Shown here piece by piece: positions 13,237-20,702 of a stretch of DNA of 20,702 nt; the stretch's first letter is position 1, and every line of letters starts with the position of its first letter. Made by a program: the position numbers and the translations under genes. Below the pieces are notes generated by a model. That model did not search any database, was not told where the DNA came from, and saw nothing but the letters and a program-made list of their open reading frames with translations. Location: positions 1-20,702 of the forward strand of contig URLT01000026.1 of assembly GCA_900548795.1 (NCBI GenBank), written 5' to 3'. Origin of the DNA: an uncultured Eubacteriales bacterium. Its GTDB lineage: Bacteria > Bacillota > Clostridia > Oscillospirales > Oscillospiraceae.

Positions 13237-14440
13237 GGAACAGTTCCTCCTCGTTCAAAGCTTTCGGATAATTCAGAACCTCGCCGCTCTCGAAATAGCG
13301 ATAGCAGGAGACGATATGCGTGTCGGAAATGCGGATCTCAGGAGGATAGACGCCGTCGCAGCGTCCGTTGCACTGGTCGCGCATCTCGCAGCGATCGCGG
13401 AAGTAGCAATAGTTCGGCATATCGACCGGGTTCGGCACGCTGCCGGGGATGTTATACAGCTCGTCGACCTTTTTGCCGACGACCGGCTTCGAGCGCATCA
13501 GGCCGATGGTATAGGGGTGCGCGGGATGGTGGAAAATATCCTCCGCCGTGCCCTTCTCGACCACGCGGCCGGAATACATGACCACGACATAGTCCGCCAT
13601 GCTCGCAACGACGCCGAGGTCATGCGTAATGAGCATGATAGAGGAGTTGATCTTGTTTTTCAGCTCGCGAAGCAGGTCGAGGATCTGCGCCTGGATCGTC
13701 ACGTCGAGCGCGGTGGTCGGCTCGTCGGCAATGATCAGCTCGGGGTTGCAGGCCAGCGCAATGGCGATCATAATACGCTGACGCATACCGCCGGACAGCT
13801 CGTGCGGATAGCGGCGATAGATGCTCTCCGCGTCGGCAATACCGACCATGTCGATCATCTCGAGCACGCGCTTCTTGATATCCGCATCGGACATCTGCGG
13901 GTTGTGCAGACGAATGACCTCGTCGATCTGGTCGCCGATGCGGAAGACCGGGTTCAGAGAGGTCATCGGCTCCTGGAAGATCATGGAAACGCGGTTGCCG
14001 CGCACGTCCTGCATCACGGTATCCGGTGCGTTGACGATGTTGATCGCCTCGCCGTTTTCTTTGGTGCGGAAGCGGATCTCGCCGGCAACCGTCTGTCCCT
14101 TCGGACGCTGCACGAGCTGCATCAGGGAAAGGCTGGTGACGGACTTGCCGCAGCCGGACTCGCCGACGACGCCGACGGTCGAGCACTTCGGAATGTCAAA
14201 GCTGACGCCGTCCACGGCGCGAACCGTGCCGATGTCGGAGAAGAAATAGGTGCAAACGTTGTCAAACTCGACGATATTATCCGGGTTTTTCATCTGCGTG
14301 GTGTAGTTTTTGGGATCTTTGCCGAGTCTCTTGTGCTCCTTCTCCATGCGCATGGTGAGGCGGCGGTTTTTCTTGGTGATCCTGCGGGATTCCTTCGCGG
14401 AAATATAGGAGGAATCCTTACCGGTGGTGTTTGTAGCCAT
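13229..14440 (-). CDS. oppD: Oligopeptide/dipeptide ABC transporter ATPase, OppD/DppD type
   Basis: A 403-residue nucleotide-binding subunit with Walker A GESGCGKS (93-100), Q-loop in SMIFQEPMTSLNP (~156), signature LSGGMRQR (215-222), Walker B LIIADE (235-240) and an H-loop ITHDLGVV. The C-terminal Cys-containing extension (YCYFRDRCEMRDQC) is typical of the peptide-importer class. Unlike standard OppD (~330-350 aa) it has about 50 extra, strongly basic residues before the ATPase domain (KESRRITKKNRRLTMRMEKE). The start is supported by GGAGGGA directly upstream and only 12 bases separate it from the OppC-like gene. The basic extension might touch membrane lipid or RNA, or simply be unstructured. 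Confidence 0.93.
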   Translation of the reverse strand: MATNTTGKDSSYISAKESRRITKKNRRLTMRMEKEHKRLGKDPKNYTTQMKNPDNIVEFDNVCTYFFSDIGTVRAVDGVSFDIPKCSTVGVVGESGCGKSVTSLSLMQLVQRPKGQTVAGEIRFRTKENGEAINIVNAPDTVMQDVRGNRVSMIFQEPMTSLNPVFRIGDQIDEVIRLHNPQMSDADIKKRVLEMIDMVGIADAESIYRRYPHELSGGMRQRIMIAIALACNPELIIADEPTTALDVTIQAQILDLLRELKNKINSSIMLITHDLGVVASMADYVVVMYSGRVVEKGTAEDIFHHPAHPYTIGLMRSKPVVGKKVDELYNIPGSVPNPVDMPNYCYFRDRCEMRDQCNGRCDGVYPPEIRISDTHIVSCYRYFESGEVLNYPKALNEEELFHE

Positions 14441-14452
14441 GGTTCTCCCTCC

Positions 14453-16504
14453 TTATTCCTTCGACTTCGGGTCGAATGCGTCGCGCAGGCCGTCGCCGAC
14501 AAAGTTGAAGGCGATAACCGTCAGACAGATCAGCAGGCCGACCGGAATCCAGATGTAGTAGTAATGCTCCAGCGCCGCCTGGCTCGAAACGGAGTTGATC
14601 ATAGTGCCCCATGTGGCCAGCGGATGCTTCACGCCAAGGCCGAGGAAGGACAGCGTCGACTCGGTGATGATGATGCTGCCGAGGCCGGAGGTCGCGGTGA
14701 CGATGAGCTGCGGCATAACGTTCGGAACAAGGTGACGGAAGATGCGGCGGCTGACGCGCACGCCGGTCGCCTCTGCGGCGATCATAAAGTCCTGCTCGCG
14801 CAGAGACAAGATCTGGCCGCGGACGAGACGGGCGATGCCGGCCCAGCCCATAATGCCGAGGGAGGCCATCATAACGACAAGACGCATAATCGTGTCGAAG
14901 CGCTGCGCGTCCATCATAGCGCCGAGGATGATCAGGATCGGCATAAACGGCAGGCAGTAGAAAATATCGACCAGACGCATGATGATGTTGTCCACGGCGC
15001 CGCCGAAGTAACCGGCAAGGCCGCCCATGATGACGCCAAGCAGCGTCTCAAGGATGACGACGATGAAGCCGATCAACAGGGAGACCCGGCCGCCGTACAT
15101 CATGCGGGCAAGGACGTCATAGCCGTCGGCGTCGGTGCCGAGAATGTGGTGCACGTTGGGCGTGCAGTAGTTATTAATGAGGTAGTTGACCATGTCGCAG
15201 GTGACGACGTATTCCCTGTAGCCTCTGCGGCTGATCGTCAGCGTCGCGTCCTCATAGACATAGTTGCCCTCATCATCGAGCACATACGAGCCGTCCTCCT
15301 CGGACTGCTTCGGAAGCTCATGAACCAGCTCTTGTCTCTCCTCGCCAAGCTCCTCCATGCCGTTGATGGTGTTGAGGATGGCCATCTTGAGATCGTAATT
15401 CATGGTGTCCGTGCCGTCGTAGCGGCGGATGACGAAGGTGCTCAGCTCTGCATAGAGGCTGCCGTCGGCAGCGTAGATCGCGGGGTTGCCGTCCTCGGTG
15501 CCGACCGTGAAGTTCATCCCGTCGGCCTCAAAGGGCTCGTTCTCTGCGATCGCGAGCAGGGAGCGCTCGCGGAATTCGTCGGAAACCTTCGAGCCGGCCT
15601 GCTGCATGACGTAGTAATACTCCGTCGAGACGACCACGGGCTTCGCATCGCTCAGCGACGCAACGGCGTACATGCCGTCGTTCCCGCCGAGGACATACTC
15701 GGCATCTTCAAAGGTGAAGACATTCTTGCCCGCGTCGGCAGCGCTCTGCGCGGCCTTTTCGAATTCTTGATTCGCCTCAAAGCCGTTGACATAGCTGAAG
15801 GTGTCGGAAGCGTTGAGGTAAACATCGAAGGTCTTCGGCGCGTCGCCCTTCTGCTTGAGGTAGGTCTGACCGCCGTATTCAAACTCGGAGCCGGTCGCCT
15901 TGGCGACGGCCGTCTCAAAGCTCGAGCCGAGCGGCTCGACGCCGTCCTCATAGGTGAAGGTGCTGCCGATGAAGGCGAAGCGGCCGATCTTCTTCTGGAA
16001 GCTGCCAAACTTCGCGACCATCGTTTCGTCGTGACGAGTGAGCGTGTAGATGTGGTCGGCAAGATAGTCCACGGTATAGAGCGTGTCGCCCTCGAGGACG
16101 GACATCGTCGTCGCATCGTTCTTCTTCATCTCGGAGATGAAGGTGTTCATGCGGTTGACGACGTTCTGGTCGACCTCGCTGCCCTCGACAGGGTAGCTCA
16201 AATATTCGCTGTTTTCCTTTGCAAGGGCATAGTTCTTGTTGATGTGGTCATATTTGTAGTCGACCTCCGTCTGCCCCCAGCCGTAAAAGATCGGGCAGAG
16301 AAAGGAGAACACGAACATGACGATCAGGATCACGGAGCCGACAATGGCAAGGCGGTTGCGCACGAAGCGCTTGGCGACCAGACGGCTCGGGGAAATGATC
16401 TTAACGCGAGCCGCATCGTCCAGATGCATCTGCTCGTCCTTTTTCCCCTTGAGCGCCTCTCGATCCTCCTTGGCCTTCAGGATCTCATTCAGATTTCTTT
16501 CCAC
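14453..16504 (-). CDS. oppC: Oligopeptide ABC transporter permease, OppC type, with ~375-aa extracytoplasmic insertion
   Basis: A 683-residue permease, over twice the ~300 residues of OppC/DppC. A cytoplasmic start (1-51) with OppC-N-like PSRLVAKRFVRNRLAIVG leads to TM1 (~52-75). Residues ~76-450 are hydrophilic, acidic and without membrane segments, so they must lie outside. The normal permease then resumes at VHHILGTDADGYDVLARMMYGG (~451), followed by five hydrophobic segments and the coupling loop EATGVRVSRRIFRHLVPNV. The inserted part has Tyr-rich, beta-like strands (for example SFETAVAKATGSEFEYGG, SKVSDEFRERSLLAIAE) and no recognised domain. It starts with GTG after AAGGAGGG, 11 bases below the OppB-like gene. 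It could contact the enlarged binding protein; this is inference. Confidence 0.92.
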   Translation of the reverse strand: MERNLNEILKAKEDREALKGKKDEQMHLDDAARVKIISPSRLVAKRFVRNRLAIVGSVILIVMFVFSFLCPIFYGWGQTEVDYKYDHINKNYALAKENSEYLSYPVEGSEVDQNVVNRMNTFISEMKKNDATTMSVLEGDTLYTVDYLADHIYTLTRHDETMVAKFGSFQKKIGRFAFIGSTFTYEDGVEPLGSSFETAVAKATGSEFEYGGQTYLKQKGDAPKTFDVYLNASDTFSYVNGFEANQEFEKAAQSAADAGKNVFTFEDAEYVLGGNDGMYAVASLSDAKPVVVSTEYYYVMQQAGSKVSDEFRERSLLAIAENEPFEADGMNFTVGTEDGNPAIYAADGSLYAELSTFVIRRYDGTDTMNYDLKMAILNTINGMEELGEERQELVHELPKQSEEDGSYVLDDEGNYVYEDATLTISRRGYREYVVTCDMVNYLINNYCTPNVHHILGTDADGYDVLARMMYGGRVSLLIGFIVVILETLLGVIMGGLAGYFGGAVDNIIMRLVDIFYCLPFMPILIILGAMMDAQRFDTIMRLVVMMASLGIMGWAGIARLVRGQILSLREQDFMIAAEATGVRVSRRIFRHLVPNVMPQLIVTATSGLGSIIITESTLSFLGLGVKHPLATWGTMINSVSSQAALEHYYYIWIPVGLLICLTVIAFNFVGDGLRDAFDPKSKE

Positions 16505-16515
16505 AATATCCCTCC

Positions 16516-17505
16516 TTAGCTAAGCCGGACGCGCGGATCAACCAACGCATAGAGAATGTCAGCAAGCAGGTTGCCGAGCAGCGTCAGCAGGGAGATAAAG
16601 GCGAGATAGAACATCGTAAAGGGAATGTCCGCCTCGACCATGGAATAGTAGGAGGCGAAGCCGATTCCCTGAATGCCAAACAATGTCTCGGTGACCAGCG
16701 CGCCGCCAAACAGAGAGGGCAGTGAGCCGCCAAGCGTGGTGACGAGCGGGATCAGGGTGTTGCGGAAGGCATGCTTGCTGATGACCTTCTTTTCCGGAAC
16801 GCCCTTTGCACGGGCCGTGCGAATATAGTCCGCATTCAGGACTTCCAGCATGTTGGTTCTGGTGTAACGCATCAGACCACCGATGCTGATAATAATCAAG
16901 GTAACCGCAGGCAAGATCATATGCTTGCCGACGTCGAGGATCTTTCCGAACTCGGAGAGCTTCGGATAATTTCGGCTGGTCATGCCGGTAAAGTCGACCC
17001 AGCCGAGCTTTGTTGCAAAGACAAGCTTAAGCAGACACGCGAGGAAGAAGGTCGGCAGAGAGATGCAGATCATGGAAATGACCGTTGCAGTGTAGTCCGC
17101 GACCTGATACTGCTTGCGCGCGGCAAGAACGCCGAGCGGGATGGCGATCAGCAGCTCAAAGACAAAGGCAACAAGGCTCAAAATGAAGCTGATCCAAACG
17201 GTGTCGTTAAACTCGGTCATGACCGGCTTCGACCATTTCCAGCTATCGCCGAAGTTGCCTATCACAGCATTCTTTACCCATGTAAAGTACCCGGTGACAA
17301 CGTCTTCGTCCATGCCATATTGTTCGTTCAAATCGTCCAGCCATTGCTGGTAGGACTTGGTAGCGCCGGGGCGAGTGGCAAGCTGGCGAGCCTGCTGCTC
17401 GACATAGTTGTTTGGCATCGCATACATCAGCGCGTAGACGATGAACATCACAACTACCAAAATCACAACGCTATATAAAAGTCGCTTGATGATAAATTTT
17501 GTCAT
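16516..17505 (-). CDS. oppB: Oligopeptide/dipeptide ABC transporter permease, OppB/DppB type
   Basis: A 329-residue inner-membrane permease of usual length. TM1 is at ~9-29 (LLYSVVILVVVMFIVYALMY), followed by an extracytoplasmic loop and about five more membrane segments. The N-terminal KFIIKRLLYSVVILVVV and the coupling motif ADYIRTARAKGVPEKKVISKHAFRN, in pieces RTARAKG and HAFRNTLIP, are typical of OppB/DppB. The C-terminal ETLFGIQGIGFASYYSMVEADIP is the conserved region near the translocation path. It pairs with the OppC-like permease. It lies 151 bases below the binding-protein gene, separated by the double hairpin, so its expression is probably lower than that of the binding protein. Confidence 0.95.
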   Translation of the reverse strand: MTKFIIKRLLYSVVILVVVMFIVYALMYAMPNNYVEQQARQLATRPGATKSYQQWLDDLNEQYGMDEDVVTGYFTWVKNAVIGNFGDSWKWSKPVMTEFNDTVWISFILSLVAFVFELLIAIPLGVLAARKQYQVADYTATVISMICISLPTFFLACLLKLVFATKLGWVDFTGMTSRNYPKLSEFGKILDVGKHMILPAVTLIIISIGGLMRYTRTNMLEVLNADYIRTARAKGVPEKKVISKHAFRNTLIPLVTTLGGSLPSLFGGALVTETLFGIQGIGFASYYSMVEADIPFTMFYLAFISLLTLLGNLLADILYALVDPRVRLS

Positions 17506-17558
17506 GTTTCAATCCACCCTGTTTTTAGTCTCTAATACGGAAAGAAGGGAGCCGACGT

Positions 17559-17616
17559 CCCCCTCGGCGTGCGAAAGCGATATCGACACGCTGAGGGGGC
17601 CGAAATCCGGCCCCCT
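17559..17616 (-). promoter_or_regulatory. Two overlapping, mutually exclusive hairpins between binding protein and permease
   Basis: In the - strand transcript the C-run (complement of 17595-17599) can pair upstream, forming a 9-bp hairpin (17594-17602 with 17608-17616, 5-base loop), or downstream, forming a 13-bp stem with one mismatch (17559-17571 with 17587-17599). Neither is followed by a T-run, so they are more likely stability or processing elements protecting the binding-protein mRNA than terminators. Such intercistronic stem-loops are known after binding-protein genes. An attenuator-like switch is a further possibility. Confidence 0.6.
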
Positions 17617-17656
17617 TCTGCCGTAATCAGTTGCGATTTATGCTGATTATCAAAAA

Positions 17657-19966
17657 TCAGTTCATTTCGAGATTCTCGATCTCAGCATTCCAGCCCCAGT
17701 ACGGAGTCATATCCTTCGGGAGGGTATCGACATTGACACGAATGGTGGAAGCAACCGTGCAATCCTTGCGCTGATAGGTCGGCAGCTCGACGCCCCAGTC
17801 AAGGATGATGTCGAAGCAGGTCTTGTAGGTAGCCTTACGATAAGCGGTGTCGGAGCTTTCGCGGGCGTCGACGATGAGCTTGTCGAGCTCGCTATCCGTG
17901 ATCTGATAGTGGTTGGAGTTGGTGCCCTGGCCGTGCGCATTCGCACTGTAGTAGACCTGATACATATCCGGGTCAGCAGTGGCCTGCCATGCAGCGCACC
18001 AGAGCTGAGCGGTGTTCGCCTCGAGGGAGTCGTTCCAGACGGAAGAATCCACATCGTTGACGACGAGTTCAAAGCCGATGGTCTTGAACTGCTCGGAAGC
18101 AGCCAGCGCCACGCCGTATGCCGGATGGTCGCCCTGGCCGGAGCCCGGGATGAGCATTTCGTAGCTGGTCTCTGCACCATCCGGAGCAGCAGTGATCATG
18201 CCGCTGTCGTCGAAGGTGTAGCCGGCAGCCTTCAGGAAGCCGACAGCAGCCTGCAGGGCAGCGTCATACTTCTCTTCCTCGGACATGCCGTCGGTGTAGA
18301 TGGGATTGCCGTCAACATCTTTGCTGTAGCAGTTCTCGTAGCCCTCGTCGGTGGGACGCGGAGCAGCCCAAGAGGTGTTGGAGATCGGGTACTGGATGAC
18401 GGCAGCGCGCTCGCCGTAGTAAGAGTCGATAACGGTGTCGCGGTGGATTGCCATGACGGTCATGATGGCCTTGCGCAGATCCTTGGAAGCATCGGAGCCG
18501 CTGTCATTGCCAACCTTGACGACGTCGGCATTGATGCCGATGTAGCCATAGCCGCGGTAGTCAACCAGAACGGTGGTGGTGACGTCGCCGGACATCTCCT
18601 TGTTGCTGTTGCCATCTTCCAGAGCCTTCACGGTGTCGGCGCTGATGGACGGGGTGGCAAGGTCAAACGTGCCGGACTGGATGCCAGGGACATAGTCGGC
18701 GTCAACGGACTCGACCATGCGGATGTACTTGGTCTTCGGCTCGCCCTTGAAGTAGTTGGGGTTGGCAACGAGGGTGACAACGCCGTTCTCGTAGCTGTCA
18801 AAGGTGTACGGGCCGCAGCCGAGAGGCTGGCTGGTCTTGGACTTCACGATGGACAGGTCGCCCTTGGTGAAGCCGAACTGGTTGTTCTCATAGTCATAAG
18901 CGGAAGGATCGCCGTAGTAGTGCAGCGGAGCGATCGGGAAGCTCATGTTGTAGATGGCCGTCGCGTCGAACTTCGTGCAGTGAACGGTCAAGCTGTAGTC
19001 GCCGGTGCGCTCGATGCCGGAGATGTTCGCGGCGGAGTTGCCGGTGGAGACGCCGGCTGCGTACATGTCAGCCTTGTCGCCCAGCTCTTCGTTCAGGAAC
19101 TCGGAGAAGTCCTTGTCGGCAACTTCTGCGTTGATGCCATCATCGGTGATGTCGTAGCCGTATTTGGCGATGATCTGCTGCCACATGGTAGCAGTGTCTT
19201 CCGCCTCATAGCCCCACATTGCAACCGCGCTCGCGAAGTCTTCCGCGCCGTAGTTGGCAATGACGTAGTCAGCGATGCTCTGGCAGAACTTTTCGCCGGC
19301 CGCGTTGAAGGCATTCCAGAAGTACTCGGTGTCTTCCGGGGTGGTCTTATCGCTGACAGCGTCAGGGCCGGCCTTGAGGATGACGTCGGTGAGGGCTTCC
19401 ATGCCGCCTCTGTAATCTTCCATGCCCTCGATCGGAACGGCATAGATGGTGGAAGAGCCGTCATAGGTCGGATCGGCCATGACATAGATGCTGAAGATGA
19501 CGTCGTCGATGTTGGCAGGCTCGCCATCGGAGAAGACGATGTCGTCGCGCATGGTCAGGTTGTAGTCGACAGAGCCGTCATCATTCTCGACGACCTCGAC
19601 GTTGCCCATGCCGTAGTAGGTGTAGTCCGTGCCGTTGTAGGGGATGGTCTCACCCTCGATGCCGTTGTGGACAATGTTGCCCTCGCGGTCAGCCGTCAGA
19701 AGTACGCCGGTGGTCAGGTCAACAACGTCCATATCGTAGGCCGTGGTGGCGAAGAACGTGCTGAACTTCTGGCCAAAGGTCGACGTTGCAAACACGAGCG
19801 TGTCGGCGCCGTCGGAGTCCTCCGGCTTGGTTTCACTGGACTCAGTGGGCTCGGTAGGCGTTTCGGTCGTGCCTTCGTCGTCGGCCTTCTTGCAGCCGGC
19901 GAACATCGCAACGACCATCACAAGCGCCAGAACGAGAGCCAAGAGCTTCATGATCTTGTTGTTCAT
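17657..19966 (-). CDS. Peptide ABC transporter substrate-binding lipoprotein (SBP family 5), enlarged
   Basis: A 769-residue lipoprotein; the family is usually 520-600. Residues 1-25 are a Sec/lipoprotein signal with lipobox FAGC and lipidated Cys25, followed by an acidic Thr/Glu/Ser linker (28-54). Family 5 landmarks are LTMRDDIVFSDGEPANIDDVIFS (~137-160, in pieces), PLGCGPYTFDSYENG, LVANPNYFKGEP and the C-terminal segment with DPDMYQVYYSANAHGQG and SELDKLIVDARE. An extra ~130 residues lie at about 184-314, inside the domain after DDVIFSIYVMADP. It captures peptides or similar ligands outside the cell for the permeases encoded after it; the ligand is unknown. AGGAGG and the lipoprotein signal fix the start at 19966; an in-frame extension to 20161 would overlap the upstream gene and was rejected. 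Confidence 0.93.
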   Translation of the reverse strand: MNNKIMKLLALVLALVMVVAMFAGCKKADDEGTTETPTEPTESSETKPEDSDGADTLVFATSTFGQKFSTFFATTAYDMDVVDLTTGVLLTADREGNIVHNGIEGETIPYNGTDYTYYGMGNVEVVENDDGSVDYNLTMRDDIVFSDGEPANIDDVIFSIYVMADPTYDGSSTIYAVPIEGMEDYRGGMEALTDVILKAGPDAVSDKTTPEDTEYFWNAFNAAGEKFCQSIADYVIANYGAEDFASAVAMWGYEAEDTATMWQQIIAKYGYDITDDGINAEVADKDFSEFLNEELGDKADMYAAGVSTGNSAANISGIERTGDYSLTVHCTKFDATAIYNMSFPIAPLHYYGDPSAYDYENNQFGFTKGDLSIVKSKTSQPLGCGPYTFDSYENGVVTLVANPNYFKGEPKTKYIRMVESVDADYVPGIQSGTFDLATPSISADTVKALEDGNSNKEMSGDVTTTVLVDYRGYGYIGINADVVKVGNDSGSDASKDLRKAIMTVMAIHRDTVIDSYYGERAAVIQYPISNTSWAAPRPTDEGYENCYSKDVDGNPIYTDGMSEEEKYDAALQAAVGFLKAAGYTFDDSGMITAAPDGAETSYEMLIPGSGQGDHPAYGVALAASEQFKTIGFELVVNDVDSSVWNDSLEANTAQLWCAAWQATADPDMYQVYYSANAHGQGTNSNHYQITDSELDKLIVDARESSDTAYRKATYKTCFDIILDWGVELPTYQRKDCTVASTIRVNVDTLPKDMTPYWGWNAEIENLEMN

Positions 19967-19990
19967 TTTCTTTCCTCCTAATTTAATAAT

Positions 19991-20024
19991 ACTATATACA
20001 ACAGCGTCGCTGTCGATATACGGA
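19991..20024 (-). promoter_or_regulatory. Possible secondary promoter and palindrome before the binding-protein gene
   Basis: The 58-base gap before the binding-protein gene holds a 13-base palindrome ACAGCG-T-CGCTGT (20001-20013). On the - strand TCGACA, 16 bases and TAGTAT resemble a weak promoter, with the palindrome inside its spacer, a position where a repressor could act. This is suggestive only; read-through from the gene above is equally possible. Confidence 0.3.
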
Positions 20025-20558
20025 TCATTGCTCGGCCTCCATGCGCAGGTTTTTGCCGAGCAGAACACGCGCCGCGCCGCAGAGCGCCCAGAGGGCAGCG
20101 CCGAGGCAGAGCAAGAGGTTTCGAGCAGAAAAGGGATTGGACGCCGCCATGGCGACGGCACCGGCCAGCGTCAGGGCGCCGAGCGCGATCTGAGCCGCGC
20201 CGACTGTGCGCAGGCGAAGATAGAGCTTGTCGTGATGCTCGCGCGTGACGCGCTCTCCGGCGGTCATCAGACGCCAAAGACCCATCAGCTCATAGAACAC
20301 GACCGGCGCGCAGAGCACCGTCGGCAGCAGGAACATCCAGCTCTTGGCCTGCGTCCGCACATTTTGCAGCAGCATCGCAAGCCAAACGCCCGTTGAAAGC
20401 GCCGAGAGCACGCAGAAGACCAGCTTCATGCGGCGGATCACGGCGGGCTCCGCAGTGAAGCGGTAATACTGCCCCGTGTAGGTCACGACGGTTTTCTTCC
20501 CGCCCTTGGAAAGCACCGTCTCGGACTGATAGTCGCGGGTATATTTTTTCCGAATCAT
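20025..20558 (-). CDS. Small multi-pass membrane protein, function unknown
   Basis: A 177-residue protein with a basic cytoplasmic start (MIRKKYTRDYQSETVLSKGG) and about four hydrophobic segments, at ~44-65, 73-95, 118-138 and 145-165. No family is recognised. The stretch EHHDKLYLRLRTVGAAQIALG links helices two and three. The start at 20558 has only a weak ribosome site (GGGG about 8 bases up), but lies below a perfect promoter. Its stop is 58 bases above the binding-protein start with no terminator between, so it may be the first gene of the transporter transcript, or an independent gene with the binding protein using its own promoter. No role in transport can be claimed. Confidence 0.75.
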   Translation of the reverse strand: MIRKKYTRDYQSETVLSKGGKKTVVTYTGQYYRFTAEPAVIRRMKLVFCVLSALSTGVWLAMLLQNVRTQAKSWMFLLPTVLCAPVVFYELMGLWRLMTAGERVTREHHDKLYLRLRTVGAAQIALGALTLAGAVAMAASNPFSARNLLLCLGAALWALCGAARVLLGKNLRMEAEQ

Positions 20559-20610
20559 GCATGGAACCCCAATGTCTTCATCAAACTATTTCCCTTTTTA
20601 GTTTTTATGC

Positions 20611-20639
20611 ATTATAGCATACCGAGGCGGAATTGTCAA
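20611..20639 (-). promoter_or_regulatory. Perfect consensus promoter for the 177-aa protein and possibly the transporter operon
   Basis: On the - strand TTGACA (20639-20634), a 17-base spacer and TATAAT (20616-20611), with TGC directly before the -10, make a full-consensus extended sigma-A promoter. The leader to the ATG at 20558 is ~46 bases. A short palindrome GCGCA-AA-TGCGC (20662-20673) lies ~25 bases above the -35 and might be an activator or repressor site. Nothing else is seen from 20640 to the window end. Confidence 0.85.
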
Positions 20640-20702
20640 CATAAAAACATGACGGAATGTCGCGCAAATGCGCTGTTTTGCACGGAAACGGCGGCTGCTC
20701 TT

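Noticed and set aside
13235..16519. A very long open frame (over 1000 codons) on the + strand across the OppD/OppC genes
   Set aside because: It is antisense to two clear ABC transporter genes, spans their junction, has no family resemblance and is rich in His/Asp/Val/Arg as expected from the reverse complement of GC-rich codons.
17909..19981. Long + strand frame opposite the binding lipoprotein
   Set aside because: Mirror frame of a confidently identified gene; composition (Val/Asp/Gly-rich) is that of an antisense shadow and it lacks a ribosome site.

Overview
The window looks like chromosomal DNA of a GC-rich, anaerobic, low-motility-type Firmicute, most likely an Oscillospiraceae/Ruminococcaceae-type Clostridia. 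The case for this rests on AGGAGG-type ribosome sites, TTGACA/TATAAT promoters, an S-layer-homology (SLH) surface protein, a clostridial-style selenium gene set and a lipoprotein-dependent peptide transporter. No tRNA, rRNA, CRISPR array, phage gene or transposase was seen. No gene-free stretch exceeds about 260 bases.

Left part, + strand. The window opens inside a surface protein with beta-helix-like repeats and three C-terminal SLH repeats (2-1990). A cysteine hydrolase of the isochorismatase/nicotinamidase superfamily follows (2101-2631), with its own terminator. Next is a four-gene, overlapping selenium-metabolism operon (2776-6080) driven by a recognisable promoter: a class V aminotransferase/cysteine desulfurase-like protein, a DUF3343 Se/S-carrier-like protein, selenophosphate synthetase SelD and a LysR-type regulator. 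It ends in a strong terminator, with an 81-bp MITE-like inverted-repeat element just before it.

Middle part, mostly - strand. Two membrane proteins follow. One (6239-7714) fuses about six membrane segments to a domain like the catalytic domain of 2-oxoacid dehydrogenase E2, in which the catalytic His of HxxxDG is Glu. The other (7969-8724) is DUF2238/YjdF-like. Then come oligoendopeptidase F (pepF, 9163-10968), a 91-residue protein of unknown function overlapping its end, and, divergently, a flavodoxin-fold reductase with a CX2CX2CX5C motif (11099-11719).

Right part, - strand. This is an Opp/Dpp-type ABC peptide-import operon, read from 20558 down to 11802: small membrane protein, substrate-binding lipoprotein, OppB-like permease, OppC-like permease, OppD-like and OppF-like ATPases, and a small membrane protein. 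Two parts are unusually large. The binding lipoprotein is 769 aa, and the OppC-like permease is 683 aa because about 375 residues are inserted outside the membrane. Between the binding protein and the first permease lie two mutually exclusive strong hairpins. PepF nearby could degrade imported peptides in the cytoplasm, but that link is inferred from proximity only.

No wholly new system is evident. The most unusual items are the E2-like membrane protein lacking its catalytic His, the oversized permease and binding protein pair, and the compact selenium operon.
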